NCBI RefSeq assembly: GCF_039541075.1
Contig: NZ_BAABFN010000002.1
Coordinates: forward strand, 248,001-312,000
From: Compostibacter hankyongensis
GTDB taxonomy: Bacteria; Bacteroidota; Bacteroidia; Chitinophagales; Chitinophagaceae
Length of the DNA: 64,000 nt
Direction of reading: 5' to 3'
Shown: piece by piece, positions 36,761 through 45,744 of the stretch
Layout of the letters: the number at the start of each line of letters is the position of its first letter
How positions within the stretch are numbered: position 1 is the first letter of the stretch
Notes under the pieces: generated by a model
What the model was told of the DNA's origin: nothing
Databases searched by the model: none
Seen by the model: only the letters and a program-made list of their open reading frames with translations
Made by a program: the position numbers and the translations under genes

Positions 36761-37637
36761 CGTTTCCTTCCGTCAGACCGGCGGCGCCCAGCAGGATGGC
36801 GTTTTCGCCAAGCGTGCTTTTTACCACACGGGTATGCAGCCGGCTGTCCGACAATCCCCGGATCAGGGGATCGCTGAACAGCTCCCAGGCATTGGCGATA
36901 TTGCCGCCCACCACCAGCACCTCGGGGTTGTGCTCCTGCAGCCAGGGCAGCAGGCAAAGGCTGAGCGTATGCCCGAACTCTTCAAAGACGATCTGCACGG
37001 TGCGGTCTACCCGCAGCTGCTGCACCAGCTCTTTTACATCTTTGACCTCCCGGCCGGAAAGCTCCCGGTAGCGCTTGACGAACCAGCGGGTAGACAGGTA
37101 GTCCTCCGCAATGCTGTCCCGGAACGGCATCTTGTACAGGGTAGCTTCCCTGGCCTGACCGTCATGGAAATAAGCGGAACCCAGACCGGTGCCCAGCGTA
37201 ATGCCGACGGCGCTCCGGCAGCCACGGGCAGCCCCGTTGATGACCTCGCCGGAAAGAAAGCAGGCGGCGTCGTTCTCAAATACGATGCTTTCCGGCGGCC
37301 GGGATATCTGCCCGCTGAGCTTTTCCCGGATGTTGAGCCCGAACAAAGACTCGTATTTATGCAGGCCGCGGATATGGCTGATGCCTTTTTCATAGTCAAA
37401 GGGACCCGGCATGGCAATGCCGATACCCGTAGCCTGCTTGCAGCAGGCGAAATGAAGCACATAACGGATGGCCTCGCCCCAGAGGCGGAGAATATCGTCG
37501 GCCGTGCCTCCAGCGTTTACGCGCATCCGCGTCCTGCTGCCGTAATTGACCTCTTTCTGTATCAGATCCACAGCCGCCACCGTAACATGCGATCCGCCGA
37601 TGTCCACACCGATGGCATAATTGTTTTTTTCTGTCAT
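36747..37637 (-). CDS. ROK-family sugar kinase-like protein
   Basis: The 296-residue ASKHA protein has GVDIGGSHVTVAAVD (phosphate loop), GIGIAMPGPFDYEKG, FENDAACFLSGEV (the catalytic Asp of ROK kinases) and GITLGTGLGSAYF. The zinc motif CxCGxxGCxE, normally after the GTG loop, is missing; the region reads MPFRDSIAEDYLS instead. There is no DNA-binding domain, so a kinase role is more likely than repression. The last residues (AVV) come from a fused GH36 fragment; the decayed paralogue ends differently. It lies 25 bases after a TonB receptor gene on the same strand. Confidence 0.87.
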   Translation of the reverse strand: MTEKNNYAIGVDIGGSHVTVAAVDLIQKEVNYGSRTRMRVNAGGTADDILRLWGEAIRYVLHFACCKQATGIGIAMPGPFDYEKGISHIRGLHKYESLFGLNIREKLSGQISRPPESIVFENDAACFLSGEVINGAARGCRSAVGITLGTGLGSAYFHDGQAREATLYKMPFRDSIAEDYLSTRWFVKRYRELSGREVKDVKELVQQLRVDRTVQIVFEEFGHTLSLCLLPWLQEHNPEVLVVGGNIANAWELFSDPLIRGLSDSRLHTRVVKSTLGENAILLGAAGLTEGNAAVV

Positions 37638-37662
37638 GATATAACCTTCAGTTACTGTTGTT

Positions 37663-40062
37663 TTAAAATTTAAAGTTCCAGGTCACCGCAGGGATCACCG
37701 GGAACAACGCCACTTCCTTGCCCTGCACCTTCAGGGTGCCGTCCAGCGCCCTGCCTTCCTGGTCGAAATACAGGAAGTAGGGATTGAGCCGCGAATAGGT
37801 GTTATACAGCGAAAAGCTCCAGCTGTGCGAAAACTTACGCCCGGGCTTCGGTGTCGGGGTATAGGTCGCCGAAAGGTCCAGCCGGTGATAGGCCTTCATC
37901 CGGTAAGCGTTGATCTCGCTGTATTCCTGTGTGAGCGTTCCTTCGATAAAATAGAATTTCTCCGGCAGGGTTATCGCGTTGCCGGTACCATATATAAACA
38001 CGGCAGACAGGTTCCACTTTTTATTCAGCGCATAGGTAGCCACTACGGAAAGGTCATGCCGGCGGTCGTATTTTGCCGGATACCTCCTTCCCTCGTTCAG
38101 GTCTGGAAACTGCCGCCAGGTCCACGAAAGCGTATAGCCGATCCAGCCGGTGAGCTTTCCCCGCTGCTTGTGGATGTACAGCTCTGCTCCGTAGGCTTCT
38201 CCTTTCCCTTTCACAAATTCGTTTTCCGGGTCCTCCAGGGAAGGCGTGTAGCCTTCGCGAAACTCCAGCTGGTTGCGCAGGCTTTTGTAATACAGCTCTA
38301 CCGAGGTTTCGTACATGTTTTGATTAAAGTTCCTGAAATAACCGATGTCGTACTGCCAGGCGATCTGCGGACGGGTGCGGTAGGTGCTGGGTACCCAGAG
38401 ATCGGTAGGCAGCGTGGAGCCGGCATTGGATACCAGGTGAATGTATTGGTAGTTGCGGGTAACGGCCGCTTTCAGGGAGCTGACATCCGAAAGCGCATAG
38501 CGGAGGATGATCCTCGGCTCAAGTCCCCCGTAGGTTCGTACCGGCTCCCATCTTTTGTATACGGTGCTGTCGGTCTTGTTGCCCCCCGCATCGCGGGTAT
38601 AGCTGGTATAGGGACCGATCTGCTGGAAGCCGCTGTAGCGGAGCCCCAGGTTTATCTTCCACCGCTTGCCTGCTTCCCAGTCGTCCAGCAGGTACAGGCC
38701 TATCTCATGGGCATATTTTTTCAGCGGGTTTTCAGGGTTAAAAACCTCGTCGCCGGAGACGCCGGAGGCCGTAGAAGGAACGAAGGTATGATAGATGTAA
38801 TTTGCGCCGAAAAGAAGGTGATGGCGGGGTGTGGGATAGTAATCGAAGTCTATCTTTCCGTTGACATCCCGGATGCCCGACTTCAATCCCACCTTCAAGC
38901 CGTTCTGCACCGCATTAAAGGAAAAATCATAATCGTTGTAGAGCAGGGAAGTGTTGGCGAAGAGCCGGTTGTTGAACAGGTGGTTCCAGCGCAGCGTGCC
39001 GGTGGCGTTGCCCCAGGGGATGCTGGCCGAAAAGGTTTGTTCCCGGCTGACGAACTTAAAAGCGTCGCGGCCGAAATAACCGCTCAGGTACACCCGGTCT
39101 TTATCCGAAAAGATATAGTTGACCTTGGCGTTAAGGTCATAAAAGTAATAACCCGATCCCCGGAAGGAGCTGTTTTTGGAGACAAAGGGCTTCACCAGCA
39201 TATCCACATAGGTGCGCCGGCCGGAAATGATGAAAGAGGATTTGTCCTTTTTTAAAGGACCTTCAAAAGAAAAGCGGGAGGCCACCAGTCCGATGCCTCC
39301 TTCTCCGTGAAAGGTTTTGTTGTTGCCCTCCTTCATGCTCACATCCACCACCGAGGAGAGGCGGCCGCCGTAATTGGCCGGCATGCCTCCTTTGATCAGG
39401 GAAACGTTCCGGATGGCATCCCCGTTGAAGATGGAGAAAAAGCCGAACAGGTGTCCGGTGTTGTATACTGGGGCGCCGTCCAGCAGGATCAGGTTCTGGT
39501 CAGGGCTGCCCCCCCGGATATAAAGACCGGCGTTGCCCTCCCCTGCCGACTGTACGCCGGGCAGCAGCTGTATGGATTTCAGCACATCCACCTCGCCGAA
39601 CAGGGCCGGCAGCTTTTTGATCTCGCCGACGGAGAGGGTGGTTTTCCCCATTTCGGTAGTGCTCACATTTTCATCCTTCCGGCTGTCGGTGACCACCACC
39701 TCCTGGCTGCGCACGGTGGTGGTAGAAAGCTCCACGTTCAGCTGACGGCTTTGCCCCAGGTCCACCTCCCGCTCTTCGGCGGCATAGCCGAGAAAGGAAT
39801 ACAGGAGAGTATATTTTCCTTCCCGCAGGGTCAGCGAATAGAAACCGTAATTATTGGCGGTAACGCCTTGACCGGTTTCCCGGACCAGCACGGTAGCGCC
39901 GGCGAGCGATTCTCCGCTGGCCCCGTCGCGGATATAACCGCTGACGGTGTGCAAGGCCTGTGCCTGCACGGAAAGGTTGGCGGACAGCAGGGCGACCGCA
40001 AGCCATGTAACAATCCGGATCAGCAGATAATCTTTACAAAAGGAAGACAACCGCGGGTTCAT
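37663..40062 (-). CDS. TonB-dependent outer-membrane receptor with carboxypeptidase-regulatory-like domain
   Basis: The 799-residue protein has a signal peptide (to ~residue 35), a carboxypeptidase-regulatory-like domain (VSGYIRDGASGESLAGATVLV), and a plug with EVDVLKSIQLLPGVQSAGEGNAGLYIRGG, LILLDGAPVYN and LIKGGMPANYGGRLSSVVDVSMKEG. The barrel ends in VTWNFKF. It lacks the SusC extra length and has no SusD partner, so it is probably a siderophore-, metal- or small-ligand-type receptor of the Bacteroidota class; the substrate is unknown. A ROK gene follows on the same transcript. Confidence 0.93.
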   Translation of the reverse strand: MNPRLSSFCKDYLLIRIVTWLAVALLSANLSVQAQALHTVSGYIRDGASGESLAGATVLVRETGQGVTANNYGFYSLTLREGKYTLLYSFLGYAAEEREVDLGQSRQLNVELSTTTVRSQEVVVTDSRKDENVSTTEMGKTTLSVGEIKKLPALFGEVDVLKSIQLLPGVQSAGEGNAGLYIRGGSPDQNLILLDGAPVYNTGHLFGFFSIFNGDAIRNVSLIKGGMPANYGGRLSSVVDVSMKEGNNKTFHGEGGIGLVASRFSFEGPLKKDKSSFIISGRRTYVDMLVKPFVSKNSSFRGSGYYFYDLNAKVNYIFSDKDRVYLSGYFGRDAFKFVSREQTFSASIPWGNATGTLRWNHLFNNRLFANTSLLYNDYDFSFNAVQNGLKVGLKSGIRDVNGKIDFDYYPTPRHHLLFGANYIYHTFVPSTASGVSGDEVFNPENPLKKYAHEIGLYLLDDWEAGKRWKINLGLRYSGFQQIGPYTSYTRDAGGNKTDSTVYKRWEPVRTYGGLEPRIILRYALSDVSSLKAAVTRNYQYIHLVSNAGSTLPTDLWVPSTYRTRPQIAWQYDIGYFRNFNQNMYETSVELYYKSLRNQLEFREGYTPSLEDPENEFVKGKGEAYGAELYIHKQRGKLTGWIGYTLSWTWRQFPDLNEGRRYPAKYDRRHDLSVVATYALNKKWNLSAVFIYGTGNAITLPEKFYFIEGTLTQEYSEINAYRMKAYHRLDLSATYTPTPKPGRKFSHSWSFSLYNTYSRLNPYFLYFDQEGRALDGTLKVQGKEVALFPVIPAVTWNFKF

Positions 40063-40067
40063 CGGTG

Positions 40068-40075
40068 CAAAGATA
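40068..40075 (-). promoter_or_regulatory. Candidate TAnnTTTG -7 element of the TonB receptor
   Basis: On the minus strand this reads TATCTTTG and ends 5 bases before the receptor ATG, implying an almost leaderless message. It sits back to back with a similar element for the ABC-F gene. Confidence 0.45.
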
Positions 40076-40119
40076 AGGTATCCGTAACTGACGGGTGCGG
40101 GTATCGCTCCCGAAATGTG

Positions 40120-40127
40120 TAACTTTG
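40120..40127 (+). promoter_or_regulatory. Candidate TAnnTTTG -7 element of the ABC-F operon
   Basis: TAACTTTG lies 21 bases before the ATG at 40149. No -33 TTG is seen at 17-23 bases upstream. Confidence 0.45.
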
Positions 40128-40148
40128 CGTCCCATTGACGATGAACCT

Positions 40149-42167
40149 ATGTTGATTGCCTTACAGAATATCACCTTTGAATTTGGCGCCCGCGCCATCG
40201 TAGAAGACGCTACCTGGCATATCATGCCCGGCGAACGGATCGGCCTGATCGGCCTTAACGGTACGGGAAAATCCACCCTGCTGCGCATCATCAGCGGCGA
40301 ATACCGCGTTTCTTCCGGATCGGTGGAAAAGGCCAGAAACCTTACCCTGGGCTTTTTCAACCAGGACCTGCTGAGCTTTGAAAGCGACGACTCGATCCTG
40401 CAGGTGGCCATGACCGCCTTTGAAGAGGCCCTGCGGCTGGAAAAGGAGCTGGAGCAGATCACGCGGCAGCTGGAGCAGGACGAGAACGAAGCCCTCCTGC
40501 ATACCTATAGCGACAAGCTGCATGCTTTTGAGCTGCTGGACGGCTATGACATGCATCACAAGACGGCGGCCATGCTGGAAGGGCTTGGCTTTTCCACGGC
40601 CGACCTGCAGCGGCCTTACCGCGAGTTCTCGGGAGGGTGGCGCATGCGGGTGCTGCTGGCGAAGATGATGCTGCAGAAGCCCGACCTGCTGATGCTCGAT
40701 GAGCCCACCAACCACCTCGACCTGCCCTCCATAGAATGGCTGGAGCGGTACCTGCAGCATTACGACGGTACCGTGGTGATCGTATCGCACGACCGGTATT
40801 TCCTGGACCGCATGGTTACCCGTATCGTGGAGCTATACCAGCAGCAGCTGCATCATTACGGGGGGAATTATACTTTTTACCAGCAGGAAAAAGAGCTGCG
40901 CCAGGAACAACAGCGCCGCGCCTACGAAAACCAGCAGGAATATATCCGGCAGCAGGAACGTTTTGTGGAACGTTTCCGCGCCAAAGCCACCAAGGCCGCC
41001 CAGGCGCAAAGCGCCCTGAAGCGGCTGGAGCGGCTGGACCGCATCGAGGAGGTGGATAGCGGACCCGGCCGCATTCATATTAATTTTACCGTAGACAAAA
41101 CCCCCGGCAAGATGCTCTGCACGTTGCAGGATGTCAGCAAAAGCTTTGGCGATATCTCCGTGCTCCGGCAGGGCAACGCGGCCATTTACCGGGGAGACAA
41201 GATAGCCCTGATCGGAGCCAACGGCAAAGGGAAGTCTACCCTGCTGCGCATCGTTGCCGGCACCGAGCCCTTTGAAGGTACGCGCAACTGGGGACACAAC
41301 GTGGAGCCCAGCTTCTACGCCCAGCACCAGCTGGAAGCGCTGCACCTCGAAAACGGGATACTCGATGAGCTGAAAAGCTGCGGCAGCGGCAAAACGGAGC
41401 AGGAGCTCCGGACGCTGCTGGGTTGCTTCCTCTTCTCCGGCGATGATGTTTTCAAAAAGATCAAGATTCTTTCCGGCGGAGAGAAAGCGCGGGTAGCCCT
41501 GGCCAAGACCATCATCAGCAAAGCCAATTTCCTGCTCCTTGATGAACCGACCAACCACCTGGATATCAATTCTGTGGAAATGCTGATTGAAGCTTTGGGG
41601 CAATACAGCGGCAGCTATATCCTCGTATCGCACGACCGGTATTTTGTCAGCCGTACCGCCAACAAGATCTGGGAGATCAGCGAGGGAGAGATCAAAGAAT
41701 TTGCCGGCACTTACGACGAATGGGAGGACTGGAAAAAGCGGATGGCCCTGAAGGCGGCCCAGCCGCAGCCGGCTATTCCGGTTGCGGAAGCAGTCGACAG
41801 CAAGGCCCCGGTCCCGGTTCCCGAAGAAGCGGTAGCCTCGTCTGCTCCTGCTGTTGCGGAGGAGATCGCCGCTCCCCGGAATGCCATCAATAAAACGGTG
41901 AAAAAAGAGGTGCAGAAACAGCAGAAGCGTTTTGCCGAGCTGGAGGAAAAGCTGAACAGCCTTAACAGCCGTAAGGCAGCGTTGGAAGCCGCCCTCGGCA
42001 ATCCTGAAATATACGCGGAAAAGGAGAAGTTCCTGCAGCTGGAACAGGAATACCAGGACGTGACCACCCGGCTGGCGCAAACCAATGCCAGCTATGAGAA
42101 GGCGTTTGAGTCGCTGATGGCTCTGGAAGCCGAACAGCAGATCCCGAAGAACAATGCAGTCAGATGA
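40149..42167 (+). CDS. ABC-F family ATPase
   Basis: The 672-residue soluble protein has two ABC domains: Walker A GLNGTGKST near residue 35 and GANGKGKST near 357, each with an LSGG-type signature (EFSGGWRMRV, LSGGEKARVALA) and DEPTNHLD. The inter-domain linker (YIRQQERFVERFRAKATKAAQAQS) is the ABC-F P-site-tRNA interaction motif, and a C-terminal coiled coil spans ~550-672. There are no membrane spans, so it is a ribosome-acting factor (Uup/YdiF-like), not a transporter. The stop overlaps the ATG of a histidine kinase gene by 4 bases. The ATG at 40149 was chosen over an upstream start that would add 18 unrelated residues. Confidence 0.93.
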   Translation: MLIALQNITFEFGARAIVEDATWHIMPGERIGLIGLNGTGKSTLLRIISGEYRVSSGSVEKARNLTLGFFNQDLLSFESDDSILQVAMTAFEEALRLEKELEQITRQLEQDENEALLHTYSDKLHAFELLDGYDMHHKTAAMLEGLGFSTADLQRPYREFSGGWRMRVLLAKMMLQKPDLLMLDEPTNHLDLPSIEWLERYLQHYDGTVVIVSHDRYFLDRMVTRIVELYQQQLHHYGGNYTFYQQEKELRQEQQRRAYENQQEYIRQQERFVERFRAKATKAAQAQSALKRLERLDRIEEVDSGPGRIHINFTVDKTPGKMLCTLQDVSKSFGDISVLRQGNAAIYRGDKIALIGANGKGKSTLLRIVAGTEPFEGTRNWGHNVEPSFYAQHQLEALHLENGILDELKSCGSGKTEQELRTLLGCFLFSGDDVFKKIKILSGGEKARVALAKTIISKANFLLLDEPTNHLDINSVEMLIEALGQYSGSYILVSHDRYFVSRTANKIWEISEGEIKEFAGTYDEWEDWKKRMALKAAQPQPAIPVAEAVDSKAPVPVPEEAVASSAPAVAEEIAAPRNAINKTVKKEVQKQQKRFAELEEKLNSLNSRKAALEAALGNPEIYAEKEKFLQLEQEYQDVTTRLAQTNASYEKAFESLMALEAEQQIPKNNAVR

Positions 42168-43363
42168 AGTCAGGGCTGTATATAGATAAAAGATGGGGAA
42201 TCCTGATCCATATCGCGGTCTGGGTGCTGTTCTTTTCCCTGCCGCTACTCCTGAATCCGCCGTTTGACACCAGAGTGACCTCGTTTGACAACGGTGTGAC
42301 CTCGATGGTCGGCTTCCGTCCGCCCAGGTTCAACCTGTATCATGCCCTGAACGATCTGCTGCTGATTGGCCTTTTCTATCTGAATGCCTATCTGCTGCTC
42401 CCCCGCGCTATCCGGAAAAGAAGGATTGGGCAGTATCTTCTCTTACAGCTGCTGGTATTGCTGGCATATGTGCTGGTCAACCATCAGCTGTTCATGTGGC
42501 TGCTTCGCCCCAGAGGAATGCCCTTCTATTCCGATGTCGTTTTTTTCCGGGATCATGTCGGCGTCCGGGGTCATGCCGGCGATGTACGGGATCGCATAAG
42601 GGCTCTTCAGGCGCCTCATTTGGGCCCGCCCTTTGAAAGAGGATTTTTTGCCCGTCTCTTTCTCATCATACCCCGGGCCGCGCTGCTCCCCTACGCCCTG
42701 ATCCTGCTGTCCAGCACGGCATTCCGGATGATCGTGGACCGTATTGCGAGCGAGCGTAAGGCCAAGGAACAGGAAAACGTAAACCTGAAAACGGAATTGT
42801 CGCATCTCCGCACCCAGATCAGCCCACATTTCATGTTCAACGTACTGAACAATATGGTGTCCCTGGCCAGGAAAGGCTCGGATCAGCTGGAACCCTCCCT
42901 GCTCAAGCTGTCTTCCCTGATGCGCTACATGATCTATGAAGTCAGGGAGGACAAAGTGCCGCTTTCCAAGGAGATCGAATACCTGCAGAGCTATATCGAT
43001 ATACAGCGGCAGCGCTTCATGGGTACGATGCGGGTTCATGTGGATCTGCAACCCGTTCATGAGCATTATACCATAGAGCCCATGCTATTGATCCCTTTCG
43101 TGGAGAATGCTTTTAAGCACGGCGGCACCCTTGCCGGGGATGCGGAAGTGGATATCCGCCTGCAGGTGGAAGGGGATGTGCTTTATTTTTCTGTCCGCAA
43201 TAAATACCAGGAAACTCCGGAGGATGCGAAGGATAAAACTTCCGGTATCGGCTTGGCCAATGTCAGAAGAAGGCTAAATTTGCTTTACGGCGACCGCTAT
43301 CATCTTGAGATCGGCCGGAAGGAGGATAAATTCCTGGTCTCGCTCCGGATAAATCTGCACTGA
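42164..43363 (+). CDS. LytS/YehU-type sensor histidine kinase
   Basis: The 399-residue inner-membrane kinase has about four hydrophobic segments in the first ~200 residues, then the His_kinase domain with phospho-acceptor His222 in QISPHFMFNVLNN and an ATP-binding part (LLIPFVENAFKHGG, GIGLANVRRRL). The loop at ~residues 125-160 is rich in Arg, His and Gly and poorly conserved in feel. It overlaps the ABC-F stop by 4 bases and the regulator start by 1 base, so all three are probably made together. Confidence 0.92.
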   Translation: MKSGLYIDKRWGILIHIAVWVLFFSLPLLLNPPFDTRVTSFDNGVTSMVGFRPPRFNLYHALNDLLLIGLFYLNAYLLLPRAIRKRRIGQYLLLQLLVLLAYVLVNHQLFMWLLRPRGMPFYSDVVFFRDHVGVRGHAGDVRDRIRALQAPHLGPPFERGFFARLFLIIPRAALLPYALILLSSTAFRMIVDRIASERKAKEQENVNLKTELSHLRTQISPHFMFNVLNNMVSLARKGSDQLEPSLLKLSSLMRYMIYEVREDKVPLSKEIEYLQSYIDIQRQRFMGTMRVHVDLQPVHEHYTIEPMLLIPFVENAFKHGGTLAGDAEVDIRLQVEGDVLYFSVRNKYQETPEDAKDKTSGIGLANVRRRLNLLYGDRYHLEIGRKEDKFLVSLRINLH

Positions 43364-44097
43364 TGCTTAAATGTATTGCCATAGACGACGAGCAGCTGGC
43401 CCTCGATCTCCTTGAGGATTATATCCGCAATGTCCCTTACCTCGAGCTGAAAGCGCGTTGCAGGAATGTGCCTGAGGCCATAAAGGAGCTGCAGCAGCAG
43501 ACCGTTGATCTGCTGTTCCTCGACATCATGATGCCGGGTATAACCGGCCTGCAGTTCATCGAGAGCATGCGGCACCGGCCCATGATCATCCTTGTTACAG
43601 CTTACGAAAAATATGCTCTTGAGGGATTCAACCTTGATGTGATCGATTATCTGGTAAAACCGGTGCCGCTGCAACGCTTTATCAAAGCCTGTAACAAGGC
43701 CTGGGAATATCGCCGGCTGGATCTGGTTCAGGAAAACCGGCAGCCTTCTCCGGATGCAGGCTATTTTTTTGTGAACGCCGATTACAGCCTGGTGAAGGTA
43801 GTTATCTCCGATATCGTTTGGATAGAAGGGCTCAAAGACTATATCAAGATTCACCTGCAAAGCACTTCAAGGCCTGTCGTTACGCTGATGAATATGAAGA
43901 CCATCGAGGATCAGCTTCCCGCGGCAGGGTTTATCCGCATCCATAAGTCCTATATCATTTCGATAATGCAGATCACCGCGATCCGCAAGAACAGTATCTT
44001 CATCGGCACAACCGAACTACCGGTAGGAGGCAGCTACCGCAGCACTATAGAAGCGCTTGTCCGTAACTCGGGCCAGTCCGGTACCCCGTTTTCCTGA
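43363..44097 (+). CDS. LytTR-family response regulator
   Basis: The 244-residue protein has a receiver domain with acidic pocket Asp8/Asp9, phospho-acceptor Asp54 (LLFLDIMMPG) and the conserved Lys in DYLVKPVPLQRF. Its C-terminal LytTR DNA-binding domain contains IVWIEGLKDYIKIHL and IRIHKSYIISIMQI. It is the partner of the LytS-type kinase with which it overlaps by one base. The targets are unknown; the co-encoded ABC-F ATPase is the obvious candidate. Confidence 0.95.
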   Translation: MLKCIAIDDEQLALDLLEDYIRNVPYLELKARCRNVPEAIKELQQQTVDLLFLDIMMPGITGLQFIESMRHRPMIILVTAYEKYALEGFNLDVIDYLVKPVPLQRFIKACNKAWEYRRLDLVQENRQPSPDAGYFFVNADYSLVKVVISDIVWIEGLKDYIKIHLQSTSRPVVTLMNMKTIEDQLPAAGFIRIHKSYIISIMQITAIRKNSIFIGTTELPVGGSYRSTIEALVRNSGQSGTPFS

Positions 44098-44124
44098 CCG
44101 TTACGTGCTGTGTTGCCGCCAGCG

Positions 44125-44460
44125 CTAATGACCGGCGGAGACGCCATGGCGTTCCAGATCCGCACGGGTTATCGTCGGTGATTTCCCCTGCCGGATCCGA
44201 TCTCTTACCATATTCCCCACGCGCATCGCCTTTTCCCGGTCGGGGAAAGGTTGTCTGCCCGGCAGACCGGGAATGCGGTCCTGGTAGATGAAAAGACGGT
44301 GGTTGACGCGTATGCTGTATCCCCATCCATCGGATATGCGTACAGGTACCGCCTCCACAAGCGGGTCAGCGTTATTCCGGTAAAGCAGCATGGCGACCGC
44401 AGCCAGGCCCAGGATGAGCAATATGCTGCAGGCAACCTTTATGATCTTCCGGCAGCGCAT
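44125..44460 (-). CDS. DUF4907 membrane-anchored protein
   Basis: The 111-residue protein has one N-terminal membrane segment (VACSILLILGLAAVAMLLY) and then a small domain with GWGYSIRVNHRLFIYQDRIPG and QPFPDREKAMRVGNMVRDRI, the DUF4907 pattern. The chosen ATG overlaps the stop of the Kelch gene by one base (TAATG); a longer frame would begin inside that gene. DUF4907 genes often sit beside Kelch genes in Bacteroidota, which supports a joint but undefined role. Confidence 0.83.
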   Translation of the reverse strand: MRCRKIIKVACSILLILGLAAVAMLLYRNNADPLVEAVPVRISDGWGYSIRVNHRLFIYQDRIPGLPGRQPFPDREKAMRVGNMVRDRIRQGKSPTITRADLERHGVSAGH

Positions 44461-45467
44461 TAGTCGTTGCTGTCGTCTTCTACGTAAGGCTGGAATTCCC
44501 AAAGATCATCGTACTGGGTTGTGCCGTCCGTGCCCCCCACGGCGATAAATCCTCTGTTCTTGACGGCGAAGCCGGTAGCGCCCACCCGTGGCGTACCCTG
44601 GAAAGCGGTCCGTTCGATCCAGAGATCTGTTTTCGGATCATACTCCCATACGTTGGAGATAAGAGAAGGGGTTTCCCCGGTGGCAATATAAGCGGTGTCG
44701 TCTATAACGAATGCAGCGGCCCGCCCCCGCACGATAGTGGTGTAGTCGTCGTCATAGGAATCGTCGCTCGTATTGGTAATATCACGTTTCTGGGTCCATT
44801 TGTCCTGAGCGGGATCATAAGCCCAGAAATCATTTACGAGGCTCCCGTTATTGACGCCGCCGAATATGTACGCCATGTCCTTGATGACAAAGGCGGTGGC
44901 ATACATCCTTTTGCTGCCTCCCATGCTGGCCTTCTGGGTCCACTTGTCCGATGCAGGGTCGTACTCCCAGAAATCCTTCAGGTATCTGCCGTCGTATCCG
45001 CAGGTGATGTAACCCTTGCTGCCTATGCCGAAGGCCACGGCTGCATGGCGGGCTGTGCCTCCGAAATCGCTTACCCTGGCCCAGACATTCTTTTCCGGGT
45101 CATACTGCCAACAGTCTTTCAGATAATCCACGCCGTTATAGCCGGTAGCGATGTATCCCCGGTTATCTGCTGAAAACCCTACCGCACCGTTCCTGGCCTC
45201 TCCCGGGAAATCTGCTTTCTGCGTCCAGGCATTTTGATCGGGGTTGTATTCCCAGCAGTCCTTCAGCCGGTTCTTCCCGTCGAATCCTGTCCCGACATAC
45301 GCCTTACCATTGACGACAAAGGAAGCCGCATCATTGCGGGCATAGCCGTCAAAATCGGATCTTTTTATCCAGTTACCAAGGGTTGAGTCCGAATCGCTGT
45401 TCTTTGAACATCCGGCGATCCCGGCCATAAATGGGATTAACCATACGCAGATTGTCCTGTATTTCAT
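44460..45467 (-). CDS. Kelch-repeat lipoprotein
   Basis: The 335-residue protein has a lipobox (GIAGC) and then about six Kelch-type repeats of ~48 residues, each with a KAYVGTGFDG / DCWEYNPDQNAWTQKADFPG / RNGAVGF pattern. They should form a beta-propeller at the cell surface or in the periplasm. No catalytic residues are evident; ligand or protein binding is likely. The start at 45467 was chosen because it begins the lipoprotein signal directly. DUF4907 follows with overlapping codons, and a promoter matching the phylum consensus lies upstream. Confidence 0.9.
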   Translation of the reverse strand: MKYRTICVWLIPFMAGIAGCSKNSDSDSTLGNWIKRSDFDGYARNDAASFVVNGKAYVGTGFDGKNRLKDCWEYNPDQNAWTQKADFPGEARNGAVGFSADNRGYIATGYNGVDYLKDCWQYDPEKNVWARVSDFGGTARHAAVAFGIGSKGYITCGYDGRYLKDFWEYDPASDKWTQKASMGGSKRMYATAFVIKDMAYIFGGVNNGSLVNDFWAYDPAQDKWTQKRDITNTSDDSYDDDYTTIVRGRAAAFVIDDTAYIATGETPSLISNVWEYDPKTDLWIERTAFQGTPRVGATGFAVKNRGFIAVGGTDGTTQYDDLWEFQPYVEDDSND

Positions 45468-45497
45468 ATCACAGTTTGAATGATGCTGATTTTCGCC

Positions 45498-45526
45498 AAA
45501 AATAGTCCGGTGGGAAAGACACAAAG
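45498..45526 (-). promoter_or_regulatory. Promoter of the Kelch-DUF4907 pair
   Basis: On the minus strand: TTTG, 17 bases, then TATTTTTG. Both boxes and the spacing fit the Bacteroidota TTG-N17-23-TAnnTTTG consensus; the -7 box ends 31 bases before the Kelch ATG. This is the most complete promoter match I found in the window. Confidence 0.65.
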
Positions 45527-45744
45527 AAATTAATAGACCAAAGGGAATAATTTATCGATAGGCTTCAAAAAAGATTCGATTACCAGACAAACCGGCGTTC
45601 CGGAATGTTTGGTCGAGACAATTTCCGTTTTCATACATATTCGGGTCTGCCCGGTACAGGCGGTTTGTAATTTACGCCGCCGTAGGGGATGGCAGCCAAA
45701 GTCTGTATTCATTTCCTAAACCGGCGATCCAAATACCTGTTACC

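Noticed and set aside
37825..39255. A 476-codon open frame antisense to the TonB receptor
   Set aside because: No recognisable motif and complete overlap with a well-supported gene.
42530..42640. Possible frameshift in the Arg/His/Gly-rich loop of the LytS-type kinase
   Set aside because: The frame is open throughout, hydrophobic segments resume in the same frame, and this loop is variable in the family; no alignment was available to show a shift.
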